Position numbers and translations under genes: made by a program. The notes under the pieces are model-generated. The model was not told the DNA's origin. It was given only the letters and a program-made list of their open reading frames with translations, and made no database searches. Source: Microvirga sesbaniae (lineage in GTDB: Bacteria; Pseudomonadota; Alphaproteobacteria; Rhizobiales; Beijerinckiaceae). Taken from it: 32,038 nt of DNA. Position 1 is the stretch's first letter, and the number at the start of each line of letters is the position of its first letter. The stretch spans positions 1 through 32,038 of the forward strand of contig NZ_JAMXFJ010000049.1 in assembly GCF_025460805.1 (NCBI RefSeq), read 5' to 3'. Shown piece after piece: positions 24,184 through 31,952 of the stretch.

Positions 24184-24419
24184 TGATCCTGTACTCGGCG
24201 ACATAGTTCGAGGTCTCCTATGGGTCAAAACCGCTCCATCGGCATGGCTGTGTGAAGGTCAGCTTGGGCGCGATAAGCAGAAGTTCGACCTCATCAACCT
24301 GCTCATGAAAGTCGCTGTGACTGGAACTAGTCCGCACCTGATCGCAGCAGCCGATAATGCGCTGGTTGCGCGAATTTCGATGTGCCTTTTAGGATGTACA
24401 TTTCTGTGTGGATTGTAGG
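24180..24419 (+). other. Possible decayed coding fragment in a 300-base spacer
   Basis: The spacer between the phytochrome gene and the next ORF contains one plus-strand frame open from about 24180 to a TAG at 24417-24419. It has a protein-like middle (LGRDKQKFDLINLLMKVAVTG, then SPHLIAAADNALVARI) but no ATG until the internal Met and no ribosome site. It could be a remnant of a lost gene or chance. I do not recognise a family. Confidence 0.25.
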
Positions 24420-24463
24420 CGCTGAAGCAGGCTATCTCGACTCTTAACTGGGGCTGACTGTCA

Positions 24464-25039
24464 ATGAACGAGACTGAGCTACTCCAGCAACTCATCCCGT
24501 ACCGGATGCAGGCAGTCGATACGCTGAACTACGCCCTACGCCTGCGGTCGAGCTGGTCCAACGCACCATCGATGACAATCCATGTCGACGGCAAGCAGGT
24601 CATGGAGGGCAACCTGAACGCATTCACCAACCCAGCAATCGAGGCTGGTCTGGTGCATTGCCGTGCGCTGCTCGAGTTTTTTGGGCTGTGTGAGAAGGGC
24701 GGAAGCCTCAGCAACAGAAAGAAACGACAGCCAAGTGACATCGGGATTGAGCAGTTCAAGAACGCGGCTGGGCCACTGAAAATGGTTGATCCCGAAATGG
24801 CCTTGAGTCGGTACGAGGGCGATAAGGAAGAGGCTGAGAAGGCCCTGCTGACGGTTTTTCACATCACCAACAAAGGTCTGGCGCATATCAGCTCGGACTT
24901 GGCCGCCCATCCGGCACACGCAAGACTGCTGGAGATCGCCAGCCGAGGGATCCCGGCCCTTGTGATCAGCTATCTTTACACGCCTCTGGGTTTGGCGGCG
25001 CCAAACTACAAGATCACGTCACGGCCAAGGGAGGCCTAA
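24464..25039 (+). CDS. Hypothetical protein, mostly helical
   Basis: A 191-residue soluble protein without signal peptide or membrane segment. It is helical, with AGLVHCRALLEFFGLCEKGG in the first half and a later HITNKGLAHISSDLA. The combination of a long helix with R-x-L-x-x-F-F and a downstream N-K-x-x-A-H resembles uncharacterised helical (HEPN-like) bacterial proteins, where such residues sit together; this is only a resemblance by eye. The ATG at 24464 has a weak GGGGCTG site. Codon usage is slightly less GC-rich than its neighbours, which fits acquisition. It stands alone between the phytochrome gene and the tRNA remnant. Function unknown. Confidence 0.65.
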   Translation: MNETELLQQLIPYRMQAVDTLNYALRLRSSWSNAPSMTIHVDGKQVMEGNLNAFTNPAIEAGLVHCRALLEFFGLCEKGGSLSNRKKRQPSDIGIEQFKNAAGPLKMVDPEMALSRYEGDKEEAEKALLTVFHITNKGLAHISSDLAAHPAHARLLEIASRGIPALVISYLYTPLGLAAPNYKITSRPREA

Positions 25040-25332
25040 GGTCAACCTCCAGTACTTTTTTATGTCCGGCGCAACCGGACACTTTCGGGGCAGCGGGGCT
25101 GACCATCCCACAGATCCGATCACCGCCGTGGGTGGAAGCTCGGTGCCCTGGCTTGGGCAACTGTTGCACGGTTGCAGTTGAACCGGAGGAGATATACCTC
25201 CCTCCCCACCCGCTACTCGAGTCGAGGCCAGATACCCTTATCGCCGAAGCTCTGCCGCACTCCGATGGTAGCTATACGGTTGCTGGGCTCATCGAAGCTG
25301 ATCTCAATGCGCCGGTAAGTCATTGAGAAGAT
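25040..25332. other. Spacer with a hairpin and a doubtful small ORF
   Basis: TGTCCGG-CGCAA-CCGGACA at 25063-25081 is a perfect 7-bp stem, preceded by TTTTTT at 25056-25061. The T-run is on the wrong side for a plus-strand terminator, and on the minus strand it becomes an A-run, so it is not a standard terminator. A 64-residue frame from 25132 to 25326 ends with ALPHSDGSYTVAGLIEADLN, which looks somewhat protein-like, but its start has no ribosome site. It may be a fragment carried up to the tRNA scar. Confidence 0.35.
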
Positions 25333-25805
25333 TGGTGAGCGCGCTGGGACTCGAACCCAGGGCCCTCTGATTGAAAGTCAGAGAGGCTGGACATGGAATA
25401 CCTGCATTGGTGAAAATCCGACTGTGAGCCAGTTCGTGAAGCTCGCCATCTCAAGGCGCTTGCCTGCTCGTGAATGATGGATCCTCGCAAACGCTCCGCG
25501 TTGTCCCACAACATCTGATGCAATCGTATCCCTCCTGCTCCGTACATGCCCCTTATCCATGCGCACCAGGGGCTCAGCGGCGCTTCACCTGACGTCCACG
25601 CGACCGACAGTGCCGTAGAGGCGATCGCCTGCCGGATCACTTGCGCCACCCTGGGCTCGATGCCGTCGACCTGCTCGAGCCGGTGAACATTGGCCTTGAG
25701 CTGGTCAAGGGTCTGGATCTTCTCTCGCCGCAGCAGGTCCCAGGCCATGCGAGGCAGGTAGAGGCCACCGATCGGCCCCGCGCAGATATCACCACCATGG
25801 TTCAT
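25320..25805 (-). CDS. Small helix-hairpin-helix protein whose frame reads through a tRNA remnant
   Basis: A 161-residue frame behind a good AGGAG site (ATG 25805). Residues about 16-62 (LPRMAWDLLRREKIQTLDQL, then QVDGIEPRVAQVIRQAI) have the spacing of the RNA polymerase alpha C-terminal-domain/helix-hairpin-helix fold, which binds DNA or partner proteins. From about residue 100 the sequence becomes low-quality (SALRWRASRTGSQ), and the last 20 residues (SDFQSEGPGFESQRAHQ) are simply the translated tRNA fragment. The original C-terminus has therefore probably been replaced at the integration scar. It lies 65 bases after the methyltransferase stop on the same strand and may be co-transcribed. 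Family assignment by pattern only. Confidence 0.55.
   Translation of the reverse strand: MNHGGDICAGPIGGLYLPRMAWDLLRREKIQTLDQLKANVHRLEQVDGIEPRVAQVIRQAIASTALSVAWTSGEAPLSPWCAWIRGMYGAGGIRLHQMLWDNAERLRGSIIHEQASALRWRASRTGSQSDFHQCRYSMSSLSDFQSEGPGFESQRAHQSSQ
25333..25382 (-). tRNA. 3' half of a tRNA gene, anticodon TTC (Glu-like)
   Basis: On the minus strand the piece folds as anticodon stem TCTGA/TCAGA with loop CTTTCAA (anticodon TTC), a 5-base variable loop GGGCC, T-arm CTGGG-TTCGAGT-CCCAG, the 3' acceptor strand CGCGCTC, discriminator A and an encoded CCA. The 5' acceptor strand (GAGCGCG expected) and D-arm are absent; the sequence before the anticodon stem is unrelated. Half-tRNAs running from the anticodon arm to CCA are the usual duplicate left when an element integrates by site-specific recombination into a tRNA gene. 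Glu is read from the anticodon; the A discriminator is unusual for bacterial tRNA-Glu, so identity is uncertain. Confidence 0.75.
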
Positions 25806-25870
25806 TGGACGCTCCTGCCTCAGAGATAAAAAGGATTGCGAGCAAGGCCCCTCGGCCTCCAGCGATCAGA

Positions 25871-26941
25871 TCACGGGCGGGCCTCGATGATCAGATTGAA
25901 CGGGGTCTGGGCGGCCTGACGAACCGTCCCGAACCCAGCCGATCTCAGCACGTCTCCGAGCCGGCTTGGACCGGCCTGGGCACCGAGAACATGCGTTCCC
26001 TTCTCCGAGATCGCATGGGCGCAGCACAGGGTCGTCGAGGCTGCATAATAGAGCCGGCCGACCGGGTTGATGTTGTCCTCGACCCGATCCCCCGCATACG
26101 GCTCGATCAGCATGACCGTCCCGTCCCCGGCCATCGCAGCCCTGGCATAGCGCATCGCATCGACCGGTCGGCCCATGTCATGCAGGCAGTCGAAGAAGCA
26201 CACGAGGTCGTACGCGTGCCTGGCGTATTCGTCAGCCTTGGCCACTTCGAAGCGGACACGCTCCGCGACACCCGCCTCCTGGGCAACCCTTCGGGCGATC
26301 TCGATCGATCCCTCATGGCCGTCGAACCCCCAGAAGTGGCTCTCCGGGTAGGCTTTGGCCATCAACACCGTCGAGTGACCGTGCCCGCAGCCGATGTCGG
26401 CAACCTTGGCGCCCTTCTCGAGCTTGGCCGTGACGCCTGAGAGGGTCGGCAGCCACTCCTGAACGAGGCTCGCGCTGTAGCAGTTGCGGTAGAATGCGGC
26501 CACGCCGCAGAAGAGGCGATCGCTGTGCTCGCCCCAGCTCACGCCCTCTCCTGACCTGAAGGCGTTGAGTGTCTTGTTCTCGTCCGCCCACATCGAGGCG
26601 ACCACCTGCCAGGCATGCGGCAGGAACACCGGACTGGTGTCGTCGGCCAAGACGGCGGCCTGCTCCGGCGTCAGCTCGTAGGTGGCAGACGCCGAATGGT
26701 AGCCGATGTAGCCGCCGGCCACCTGAGAGTTGAGCCACTCCCGGACATAGCGCTCGCTGCAGCCGCTGCGCCTGGCGATCTCATGTGAGCTCAGCGGGCC
26801 TTGGCCGGCCATGGCACGGTAAAGGCCCAGCTTGTCGCCAAGGCTCACCATGACGCCGCCGTAGCCGGCTGAAAGCTCCCCGAGAAGCCGGCCGACCAAT
26901 GTGTCGAGCGTCTGCTGATTGATCGTCATCGGTTGCTCCAT
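25871..26941 (-). CDS. SAM-dependent class I methyltransferase
   Basis: A 356-residue protein. The N-terminal 100 residues form a winged-helix dimerisation domain (LGLYRAMAGQGPLSSHEIA, SERYVREWLNSQVAGGYI) as in O-methyltransferases and Rv2258c-like proteins. The catalytic Rossmann fold has motif I VADIGCGHGHS, then FWGFDGHEGSIEIARRVA and CFFDCLHDMGRPVDAMRYA, followed by GDGTVMLIEPYAGD. It transfers methyl from S-adenosylmethionine to an unknown small molecule. ATG 26941 is preferred because GGAGGCGTAAGG precedes it; ATG 26929 is also possible. The open frame upstream to 27481 overlaps the divergent regulator gene and is not coding. The 115-base divergent gap suggests control by the GlxA-type regulator. 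Confidence 0.88.
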   Translation of the reverse strand: MEQPMTINQQTLDTLVGRLLGELSAGYGGVMVSLGDKLGLYRAMAGQGPLSSHEIARRSGCSERYVREWLNSQVAGGYIGYHSASATYELTPEQAAVLADDTSPVFLPHAWQVVASMWADENKTLNAFRSGEGVSWGEHSDRLFCGVAAFYRNCYSASLVQEWLPTLSGVTAKLEKGAKVADIGCGHGHSTVLMAKAYPESHFWGFDGHEGSIEIARRVAQEAGVAERVRFEVAKADEYARHAYDLVCFFDCLHDMGRPVDAMRYARAAMAGDGTVMLIEPYAGDRVEDNINPVGRLYYAASTTLCCAHAISEKGTHVLGAQAGPSRLGDVLRSAGFGTVRQAAQTPFNLIIEARP

Positions 26942-27055
26942 CCTTACGCCTCCGCGCTCATTGCGCCGAGGTCCAAGGCAGGATGCCGGTTGGCCCCTGA
27001 GACCGGGAGTGCGAGACTGGCCAGGAACGGTCCATTTGTGCCAGGAGGCCCTGCG

Positions 27056-28099
27056 ATGCCGGGAACCTCGCGCCCACTGCACGTCAGCCTTGTCGCCATC
27101 CCTGATGCGGTCATCTCGACCCTGACCGGGATCTACGACGTGCTGGGCTCGTTCCGTATGCTCGGCCGCCTGGAGCCCTCGATTCCGGAATCGCCGCCGT
27201 TCACGGTCGAGATCGTGGCCACCGAGCGGGGCCACGTGGCGCTGGCCAGCGGCGTCCCGGTAGACGCCCACCGCGCCGTCTCGGAGATCGCTGCAACCGA
27301 CATCATCATCGTTCCGTCGGTCCTGCTCGGGCCTGAAGGCTGGAGGACCGGCCGTTATCCGGAACTCGTCGACTGGGCCCGGCGCATGCATGTTGAGGGC
27401 GCCCTGCTCTGCTCGGCCTGCTCGGGCGTGTTCCTGCTCGCCGAGACCGGGCTCTTCGACGGCCGGGAGGCGACCGTGCACTGGGGCTATGCCGAGGCAT
27501 TCGCAAAGGTGTTCCCGGGCGTGCCGTTAAGCCCCGAGCGCGTTCTGGTGGTCTCGGGCGAGCGTGAGGAATTCATCACCTCCGGGGCCTCGATGACCTG
27601 GCACGATCTCGTGCTCTATCTGATCGCCCGGCATGTTGGCGCGACGGCAGCACAGACCGTGGCGCGCTACTTTGCGTTGCAATGGCACCATGACGGGCTC
27701 GCCCCCTACATCGTCTTCCAAGGCCGCCGGGATCACGGCGATGCCGCCATTGCCGAGGCGCAGGCCTGGCTTGCGACCCATTTTTCCATCGCGAGCCCCG
27801 TCGAGGAGATGATCCATCACTCCGGCCTCGCCGAGCGGACCTTCAAGCGGCGCTTTACGGACGCGACGGGTTTCGCGCCGATCGACTACGTTCAGCGCCT
27901 CAGGATCGAAGACGCCAAGCGCCGGCTCGAGCGGACGGATGAGCCCGTCGATGAGATCAGCTGGAGGGTCGGGTATGAGGATCCTGCCTTCTTCCGCCGC
28001 CTGTTCAAGCGCGTGACCGGGATGACGCCGGGCACCTACCGCCGGCGTTTCCAGGTGCCGACCTTCGCTCGGTCAAACCCAAGTCGATCGCCGGCTTAA
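27056..28099 (+). CDS. GlxA-family AraC-type regulator (DJ-1/PfpI plus HTH_18)
   Basis: A 347-residue regulator. Residues 5-190 are a DJ-1/PfpI-like sensor domain (VSLVAIPDAVISTLTGIYDVL) with the elbow LLCSACSGVFLLAETG holding the conserved Cys. Residues about 230-335 are an AraC DNA-binding domain: FSIASPVEEMIHHSGLAERT for the first helix-turn-helix, then FKRRFTDATGFAPIDYVQRLR and VGYEDPAFFRRLFKRVTGMTPGTYRRRF, the AraC signature. AGGAGG at 27043-27048 sets ATG 27056. The gene is divergent from the methyltransferase and overlaps the convergent hydrolase by 95 bases at its 3' end. It probably controls the neighbouring methyltransferase and/or hydrolase; the ligand is unknown. Confidence 0.9.
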   Translation: MPGTSRPLHVSLVAIPDAVISTLTGIYDVLGSFRMLGRLEPSIPESPPFTVEIVATERGHVALASGVPVDAHRAVSEIAATDIIIVPSVLLGPEGWRTGRYPELVDWARRMHVEGALLCSACSGVFLLAETGLFDGREATVHWGYAEAFAKVFPGVPLSPERVLVVSGEREEFITSGASMTWHDLVLYLIARHVGATAAQTVARYFALQWHHDGLAPYIVFQGRRDHGDAAIAEAQAWLATHFSIASPVEEMIHHSGLAERTFKRRFTDATGFAPIDYVQRLRIEDAKRRLERTDEPVDEISWRVGYEDPAFFRRLFKRVTGMTPGTYRRRFQVPTFARSNPSRSPA

Positions 28100-28973
28100 G
28101 GGGCAATTCTCGTTCAATCACTCGCATCCGCCGGGCGCATGCCTCGGTCCTCAATCCTGCCTGCCATTTGATAGAGGCTACGGAGTTGCTCACAAGTGCG
28201 GCGAAGCGCTCCGGCTCCTCCCAATGCGGCGCGTGGCCGGCTCCCTCGAAGATATCAAGGTGAACGCGCGGGATTGACCGCTGAAGGACGTCCTGCTCGG
28301 TCCAAAGCGCTATCTCGTCCCGGTCACCCCAGACCAGCAGGGTCGGGGCCGAGATCCGAGGCAACTCCGACGTGAGGTCCGCCGCGAGCAGCCCGGCCCA
28401 CGCCGCCTTCCAGACCCGCGCCGGCACCTTGAGGCTTTCCGCCACGACCCCATCCAGCACCGGCTCCGGCAAGGTTCGGGCTAGGGTACTCTCCTGGAAC
28501 CTACGTACGAAGGCAGGGTCCAGCGGATCGGTGAGCGTCGCCAGTGTGACTGCGCCGAATTCGATGCACGCTGGATTCCGCCCCAGCGCCGCGAAGGCGC
28601 CGATCAGGATGAGGGCAGAGACGCGCTCCGGGTGATCGATGGCGAACCGCTGGGCGATTGCCGCCCCCATGGAATGCCCGACCAGAACCACCTGCTGCAG
28701 GCGGAGCACGTCCAGAAATCCCTCGAGATCGGTCGCAAAATCGCTCGGGCGATAGCTGTCGGGAGTACTCGCATCGCCATGTCCCCGCTGCGAGGGGGCA
28801 AGAACACGAAGCGCCCCGGGCAGGTGGGCCATGACGGGCTCGAACGAGCGGCAGGAATCTGTGATCCCATGCAGGAGCACCACCGGCAGAGCATCGGGCG
28901 CACCTTGGTCGAGGTAAGGCAGGATTGGCCCGGTTGGCAGGCGCGCCGTCCCGCGGGCGGGAGAAAGAGGCAT
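28005..28973 (-). CDS. Alpha/beta hydrolase
   Basis: A 322-residue cytosolic hydrolase. VVLLHGITDSCRSFEPVM is the oxyanion strand, VLVGHSMGAAIAQRFA the nucleophile elbow (Ser in GHSMG), LLVWGDRDEI carries the acid and FEGAGHAPHWEEPERFA the catalytic His. The set resembles esterases, epoxide hydrolases and meta-cleavage hydrolases. ATG 28973 is chosen because CGAGGATCGCG precedes it; ATG 29012 has a site that is too close. The domain should end near IKWQAGL; the last 45 residues (RTEACARRMRVIERE onward) run antisense into the AraC-type gene and are Arg/Ser-rich, so the C-terminus may be an extension acquired by read-through. It is convergent with the regulator and divergent from the YdhR-like gene. 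Confidence 0.85.
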   Translation of the reverse strand: MPLSPARGTARLPTGPILPYLDQGAPDALPVVLLHGITDSCRSFEPVMAHLPGALRVLAPSQRGHGDASTPDSYRPSDFATDLEGFLDVLRLQQVVLVGHSMGAAIAQRFAIDHPERVSALILIGAFAALGRNPACIEFGAVTLATLTDPLDPAFVRRFQESTLARTLPEPVLDGVVAESLKVPARVWKAAWAGLLAADLTSELPRISAPTLLVWGDRDEIALWTEQDVLQRSIPRVHLDIFEGAGHAPHWEEPERFAALVSNSVASIKWQAGLRTEACARRMRVIERELPLKPAIDLGLTERRSAPGNAGGRCPASSRSRA

Positions 28974-29233
28974 CGCGATCCTCGTGGTGTGACCGGTATC
29001 TGGATCCAGCATGCCTTCGCGGCATGCTCGGCGCCGTGCGGCATGTCACGCGCCACCGCCTGGGCGTCAACACGAGATGAGGGATGGCATGCCAGCAGGG
29101 CTCAAAGGCGGCAGCAGCGATCTGGATCGATGCTTGGGTGTGTTCTCGCACGTCGAACAGCAGAATTCCCATCGATACTCCGACCCTCGTCCAACTGGGG
29201 CATTTCTGCTTTCAGTGAGCCAAGGAGTTGATC

Positions 29234-29536
29234 ATGATCACGGCCATCGTGCGCTTTCCGCTGCCCCAGGGTCTCTCGTCTGACGACGTGAAGGCAATCT
29301 ATGAGCATTCCGTGCCACAGTTTCGGGGGGCAGCAGGGCTCATTCGAAAATACTACCTGCACGGCGCGGACCAGACGGGAGGAGGTGTGTATCTCTGGGA
29401 AAGCCGGGAGGCTGCCGAGATGATGTACTCCGAGGCCTGGCGCCAGCAGATTGCCAACCGCTTCGGAGCAGCCCCCCAGATCGAGTATTTCGAGACGCCC
29501 GTCATCATCGACAACACCGGAACCGGCGCCGAGTGA
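29234..29536 (+). CDS. YdhR-like small monooxygenase-fold protein
   Basis: A 100-residue single-domain protein. TAIVRFPLPQGLSSDDVKAI as first strand and helix, GLIRKYYLHGADQTGGGVYLWESREAAEMMY in the middle and IEYFETPVIIDN at the end match the YdhR dimeric ferredoxin-like barrel, including the G-G-x-Y-L-W signature. AAGGAG at 29222-29227 supports ATG 29234 over TTG 29228. YdhR-family proteins are thought to be monooxygenases, but a catalytic role is not proven. The 260 bases upstream, shared with the divergent hydrolase, should contain both promoters. Together with the neighbouring hydrolase, methyltransferase and regulator it suggests oxidation, methylation and hydrolysis of a small aromatic or similar compound, as inference. 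Confidence 0.8.
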   Translation: MITAIVRFPLPQGLSSDDVKAIYEHSVPQFRGAAGLIRKYYLHGADQTGGGVYLWESREAAEMMYSEAWRQQIANRFGAAPQIEYFETPVIIDNTGTGAE

Positions 29537-29709
29537 TCTCAATCGAACTCAAGCTCGAACTCCTTGAGAGCGATTTCAGGCCTTTGTCGACACGATGATC
29601 ATCGAGGATCAGCGCGGGCAGACGATCTAGGAAGGCGCACCGTTCGTGAGCGCGTGCCTGACGGCTGTCGCTCCAAGCGTCAGTGGTCCAGGACAGAAGC
29701 TGATGACGA

Positions 29710-30618
29710 TTATACCAGATGTCGGCTTGGAGCGGTCTGCCTCATCGCCAGCCGCTCCACGCTCATCCAGCGCTCCCAGTCCGGCAGGATGCTCCAGGCA
29801 GGGTCGCTCAGATGGGCCTGCGGCAGCCGGTAGTGGAACACCGGCCGGGGCCCAATCTTCTCATGGGGCAGAACCGAGCGCACCCGCTCCTGATCGAAGT
29901 GGGTCAGCAGCGGCAGCAGATCGAGCGCCCGTCTCCGGGTCGGGTTTGCGGCCAGGTAGTCGTCCGTCAGGTTCGGCAGGTCCGGCCAGTAGTCCGGATC
30001 GAGCACCTGCCGCTTGTAGGCCTGCGGGTAATCCGGCGGAAGAACGAGAGCACGACGATAGCTTCCATGGGCAGTCTCCTGCCGGAGCCTGTCGCTGACG
30101 AGGAGAAAGGCCTTGAGAAAGGCTGTCACCGTTGCCGCATCAAGACGCGGCGGGTCGATATTGAAGTGGAGCCCCAGCGAGTCCCAGAGTACGGCTCCGC
30201 GGCCGTAGGCGCCTGCAGCCCGCAAGCTGTGGACGACAGTATCCACCTCCGGCAGCCGGGTGATGGAAATCGGGGCGGTGATCAGTTCCCGCGGGACGAA
30301 GGGCGAGGCCAATGTGCCGAGCCAGGCGGCTACCCGAGGACCCAGCCTCAGGCCGAGCTCCGGATGCCGGTTGGGATGAACGTGCCGCAGGTCGGTTTCG
30401 ACCAACAGGCTGCCAAGACGGGTGCCGGTGACCTGAAAGGCATGCGGATCGACCGTCACACAAGATCCTCCGAGATCATGCGCAAGGACCTCGGCCGCAG
30501 CCTGAGCGCTCGGGCCCAGGAACTCGATCTCGACGCCGACGCACCGGAGCGAGCCGCTGGCTGCAATCAGAGGGGGAGAGCTGAGCGCTTCAGGCTCGAT
30601 GGCAATGTCGTTCATCAT
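29710..30618 (-). CDS. Amidoligase-family protein
   Basis: A 302-residue protein with GVEIEFLGPSAQAAAEVLA at its start, the E-x-E-F entry strand of the glutamine-synthetase/GCS-like amidoligase family (Glu30 and Glu32 as metal ligands). Further family traits are LLVETDLRHVHP, APISITRLPEVDTVVHSLRAAGA, the LGLHFNIDPPRLD strand with a conserved His, and an Arg/Tyr-rich segment later on. These enzymes are predicted to join amino groups to carboxylates using ATP. In many genomes they sit beside a glutamine amidotransferase; none is adjacent here, although DJ-1-like genes occur elsewhere in the window. The ATG at 30618 (or 30615) has no strong ribosome site. The gene follows the RHE_PE00001 gene on the same strand. 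Substrate unknown. Confidence 0.75.
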   Translation of the reverse strand: MMNDIAIEPEALSSPPLIAASGSLRCVGVEIEFLGPSAQAAAEVLAHDLGGSCVTVDPHAFQVTGTRLGSLLVETDLRHVHPNRHPELGLRLGPRVAAWLGTLASPFVPRELITAPISITRLPEVDTVVHSLRAAGAYGRGAVLWDSLGLHFNIDPPRLDAATVTAFLKAFLLVSDRLRQETAHGSYRRALVLPPDYPQAYKRQVLDPDYWPDLPNLTDDYLAANPTRRRALDLLPLLTHFDQERVRSVLPHEKIGPRPVFHYRLPQAHLSDPAWSILPDWERWMSVERLAMRQTAPSRHLV

Positions 30619-30764
30619 CGCCAGACATGGGGACGCCCGGGGCTGACCTCAATGAATGATCCTCGAGTTCCCCCATAGGATGCGAGCTGCCGATGGAGGT
30701 GAGGTGAGATTTCACTCTCATGGAGTGTCTCTCACGGCCTGAGGATGCAGGGAGGATCGATGTC

Positions 30765-31952
30765 TTACACGATGCCCCAGGCACGGTAGGGGGTGCGGCC
30801 GGTGAGCTCGCGGGGCAGGGCGCCGCCGAGCTGCGCCATCATGAGGTCCACAGCCTTGGGCGTAACCTTCAGGAGCTTTGCCCCGAGCGGCACGGTGACC
30901 AGCGGCCGCGACAGGAACAGGTCGACCAGCCCCGGCAGCTTCGAGTTGGAGCAGCACTCTTTGGTGACCCGGCTCATCAGCTCGCGGGCGAGGATGAGCC
31001 GGTCGAGATCCTTGTGGGCGATGCTCAGCGCCTCCTCCAGCACCTGACAGAAGCCTTCAAGCTTTTCCAGAGCCCCTTCCCTACCCTGCGGCCGGAACTT
31101 CGATTGCTTGAAGCCGGTAGCCAAGGGCAGCAAGCGGGCGGTGAGCCCTCTCGCTCGCAGGATGGCGGCGGCCATGATCAGCCCGAGCCAGGGCAGGCGC
31201 GTGTAGAGGCTGAGATCCAGCCACGCGTTCCAGGCCACCGCTGCCGCCGCAATCGCCGGCCAAGAACTGGTGCGCTGGACCACGTCGAGCCATAGGTCCT
31301 CGGCCTCGGCCTCGTCCTGATCGGGATCGTAGACCAGATGCGAGCGGCTCTTGCGCAGTGGGGTCTCGCCGGCGAGCACCTTGCTGGTGCGGTCGAGCAG
31401 GGCATCGATCTCGGCCAAATGCGCCTTCCACGGATCGGCATCGTTGGCATAGGGCGGATACGCTTCGTCATCCTCCGGATCGGGCCTCTTGCTCTTGGCC
31501 CGGACGGACGGCTCGTCAGCCCCGGGGCCGATGCCGCGCAAGGCAGCCAGCCCGTCGATGGAGAGCGGCCAAGGCGCTTTGCGGGCCAGGGCGGTGCGCT
31601 GGGCGCGCAGGGCAGCGGCGGCCCTGGTGAGCTCGTGGGTGGGATGGCGCACGTCCATGCCGGCATCGTGCAGCACCAGATCACCAACATCCACGAGATG
31701 GCCATCCAGCAGCAGGGCCCGGACAGCTTCGCTCATATCGCAGCGCGATTGCCAGCCAGCGGCAAGCCCGGAAGCTTCCAGCCGGGCGTCGAACCGGAGC
31801 ATGCGGATGGTGCTCGCCTCGAGCCGTCCGGCGATGCTCTCCCACGGCAGCTCCGGCAGATCATAGGTACGGGGCGCCAGGAACGGCTCGTCGTCAAAGG
31901 GATGCGTCGCAAATTTGGAGCGGGGACGAGAGGATGGCCAAGAACCCGCCAT
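30765..31952 (-). CDS. RHE_PE00001-family protein with C-terminal HTH; 5' end derived from an IS6 element
   Basis: The body (PELPWESIAGRLEASTIRML, DLVLHDAGMDVRHPTHELTRA, AWNAWLDLSLYTRLPWLG, then RLILARELMSRVTK) matches the rhizobial RHE_PE00001 family, typically plasmid-borne, with a C-terminal helix-turn-helix-like segment (GAKLLKVTPKAVDLMMAQLG). The native sequence begins at FDDEPF, just after an IS6 terminus at 31899-31913. The codons before it (from ATG 31952, or ATG 31988) are the IS end itself. The true N-terminus is therefore either missing or replaced by about 18-30 IS-encoded residues. No strong ribosome site is seen for either ATG. The function of the family is not established; a role in plasmid biology is inferred from its usual location. 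Confidence 0.75.
   Translation of the reverse strand: MAGSWPSSRPRSKFATHPFDDEPFLAPRTYDLPELPWESIAGRLEASTIRMLRFDARLEASGLAAGWQSRCDMSEAVRALLLDGHLVDVGDLVLHDAGMDVRHPTHELTRAAAALRAQRTALARKAPWPLSIDGLAALRGIGPGADEPSVRAKSKRPDPEDDEAYPPYANDADPWKAHLAEIDALLDRTSKVLAGETPLRKSRSHLVYDPDQDEAEAEDLWLDVVQRTSSWPAIAAAAVAWNAWLDLSLYTRLPWLGLIMAAAILRARGLTARLLPLATGFKQSKFRPQGREGALEKLEGFCQVLEEALSIAHKDLDRLILARELMSRVTKECCSNSKLPGLVDLFLSRPLVTVPLGAKLLKVTPKAVDLMMAQLGGALPRELTGRTPYRAWGIV

Noticed and set aside
25063..25081. Intrinsic terminator
   Set aside because: The T-run precedes the stem on the plus strand and becomes an A-run on the minus strand, so neither orientation gives stem followed by T-run.
25366..25385. tRNA-Phe (GAA) read on the plus strand
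   Set aside because: The anticodon-like loop is symmetric enough to suggest GAA on the plus strand, but the T-arm consensus GTTCGAGTC and the CCA end are present only on the minus strand.
26942..27481. Upstream extension of the methyltransferase frame
   Set aside because: It is antisense to the GlxA-type regulator and rich in Arg/Gly. A good ribosome site at 26941 marks the true start.
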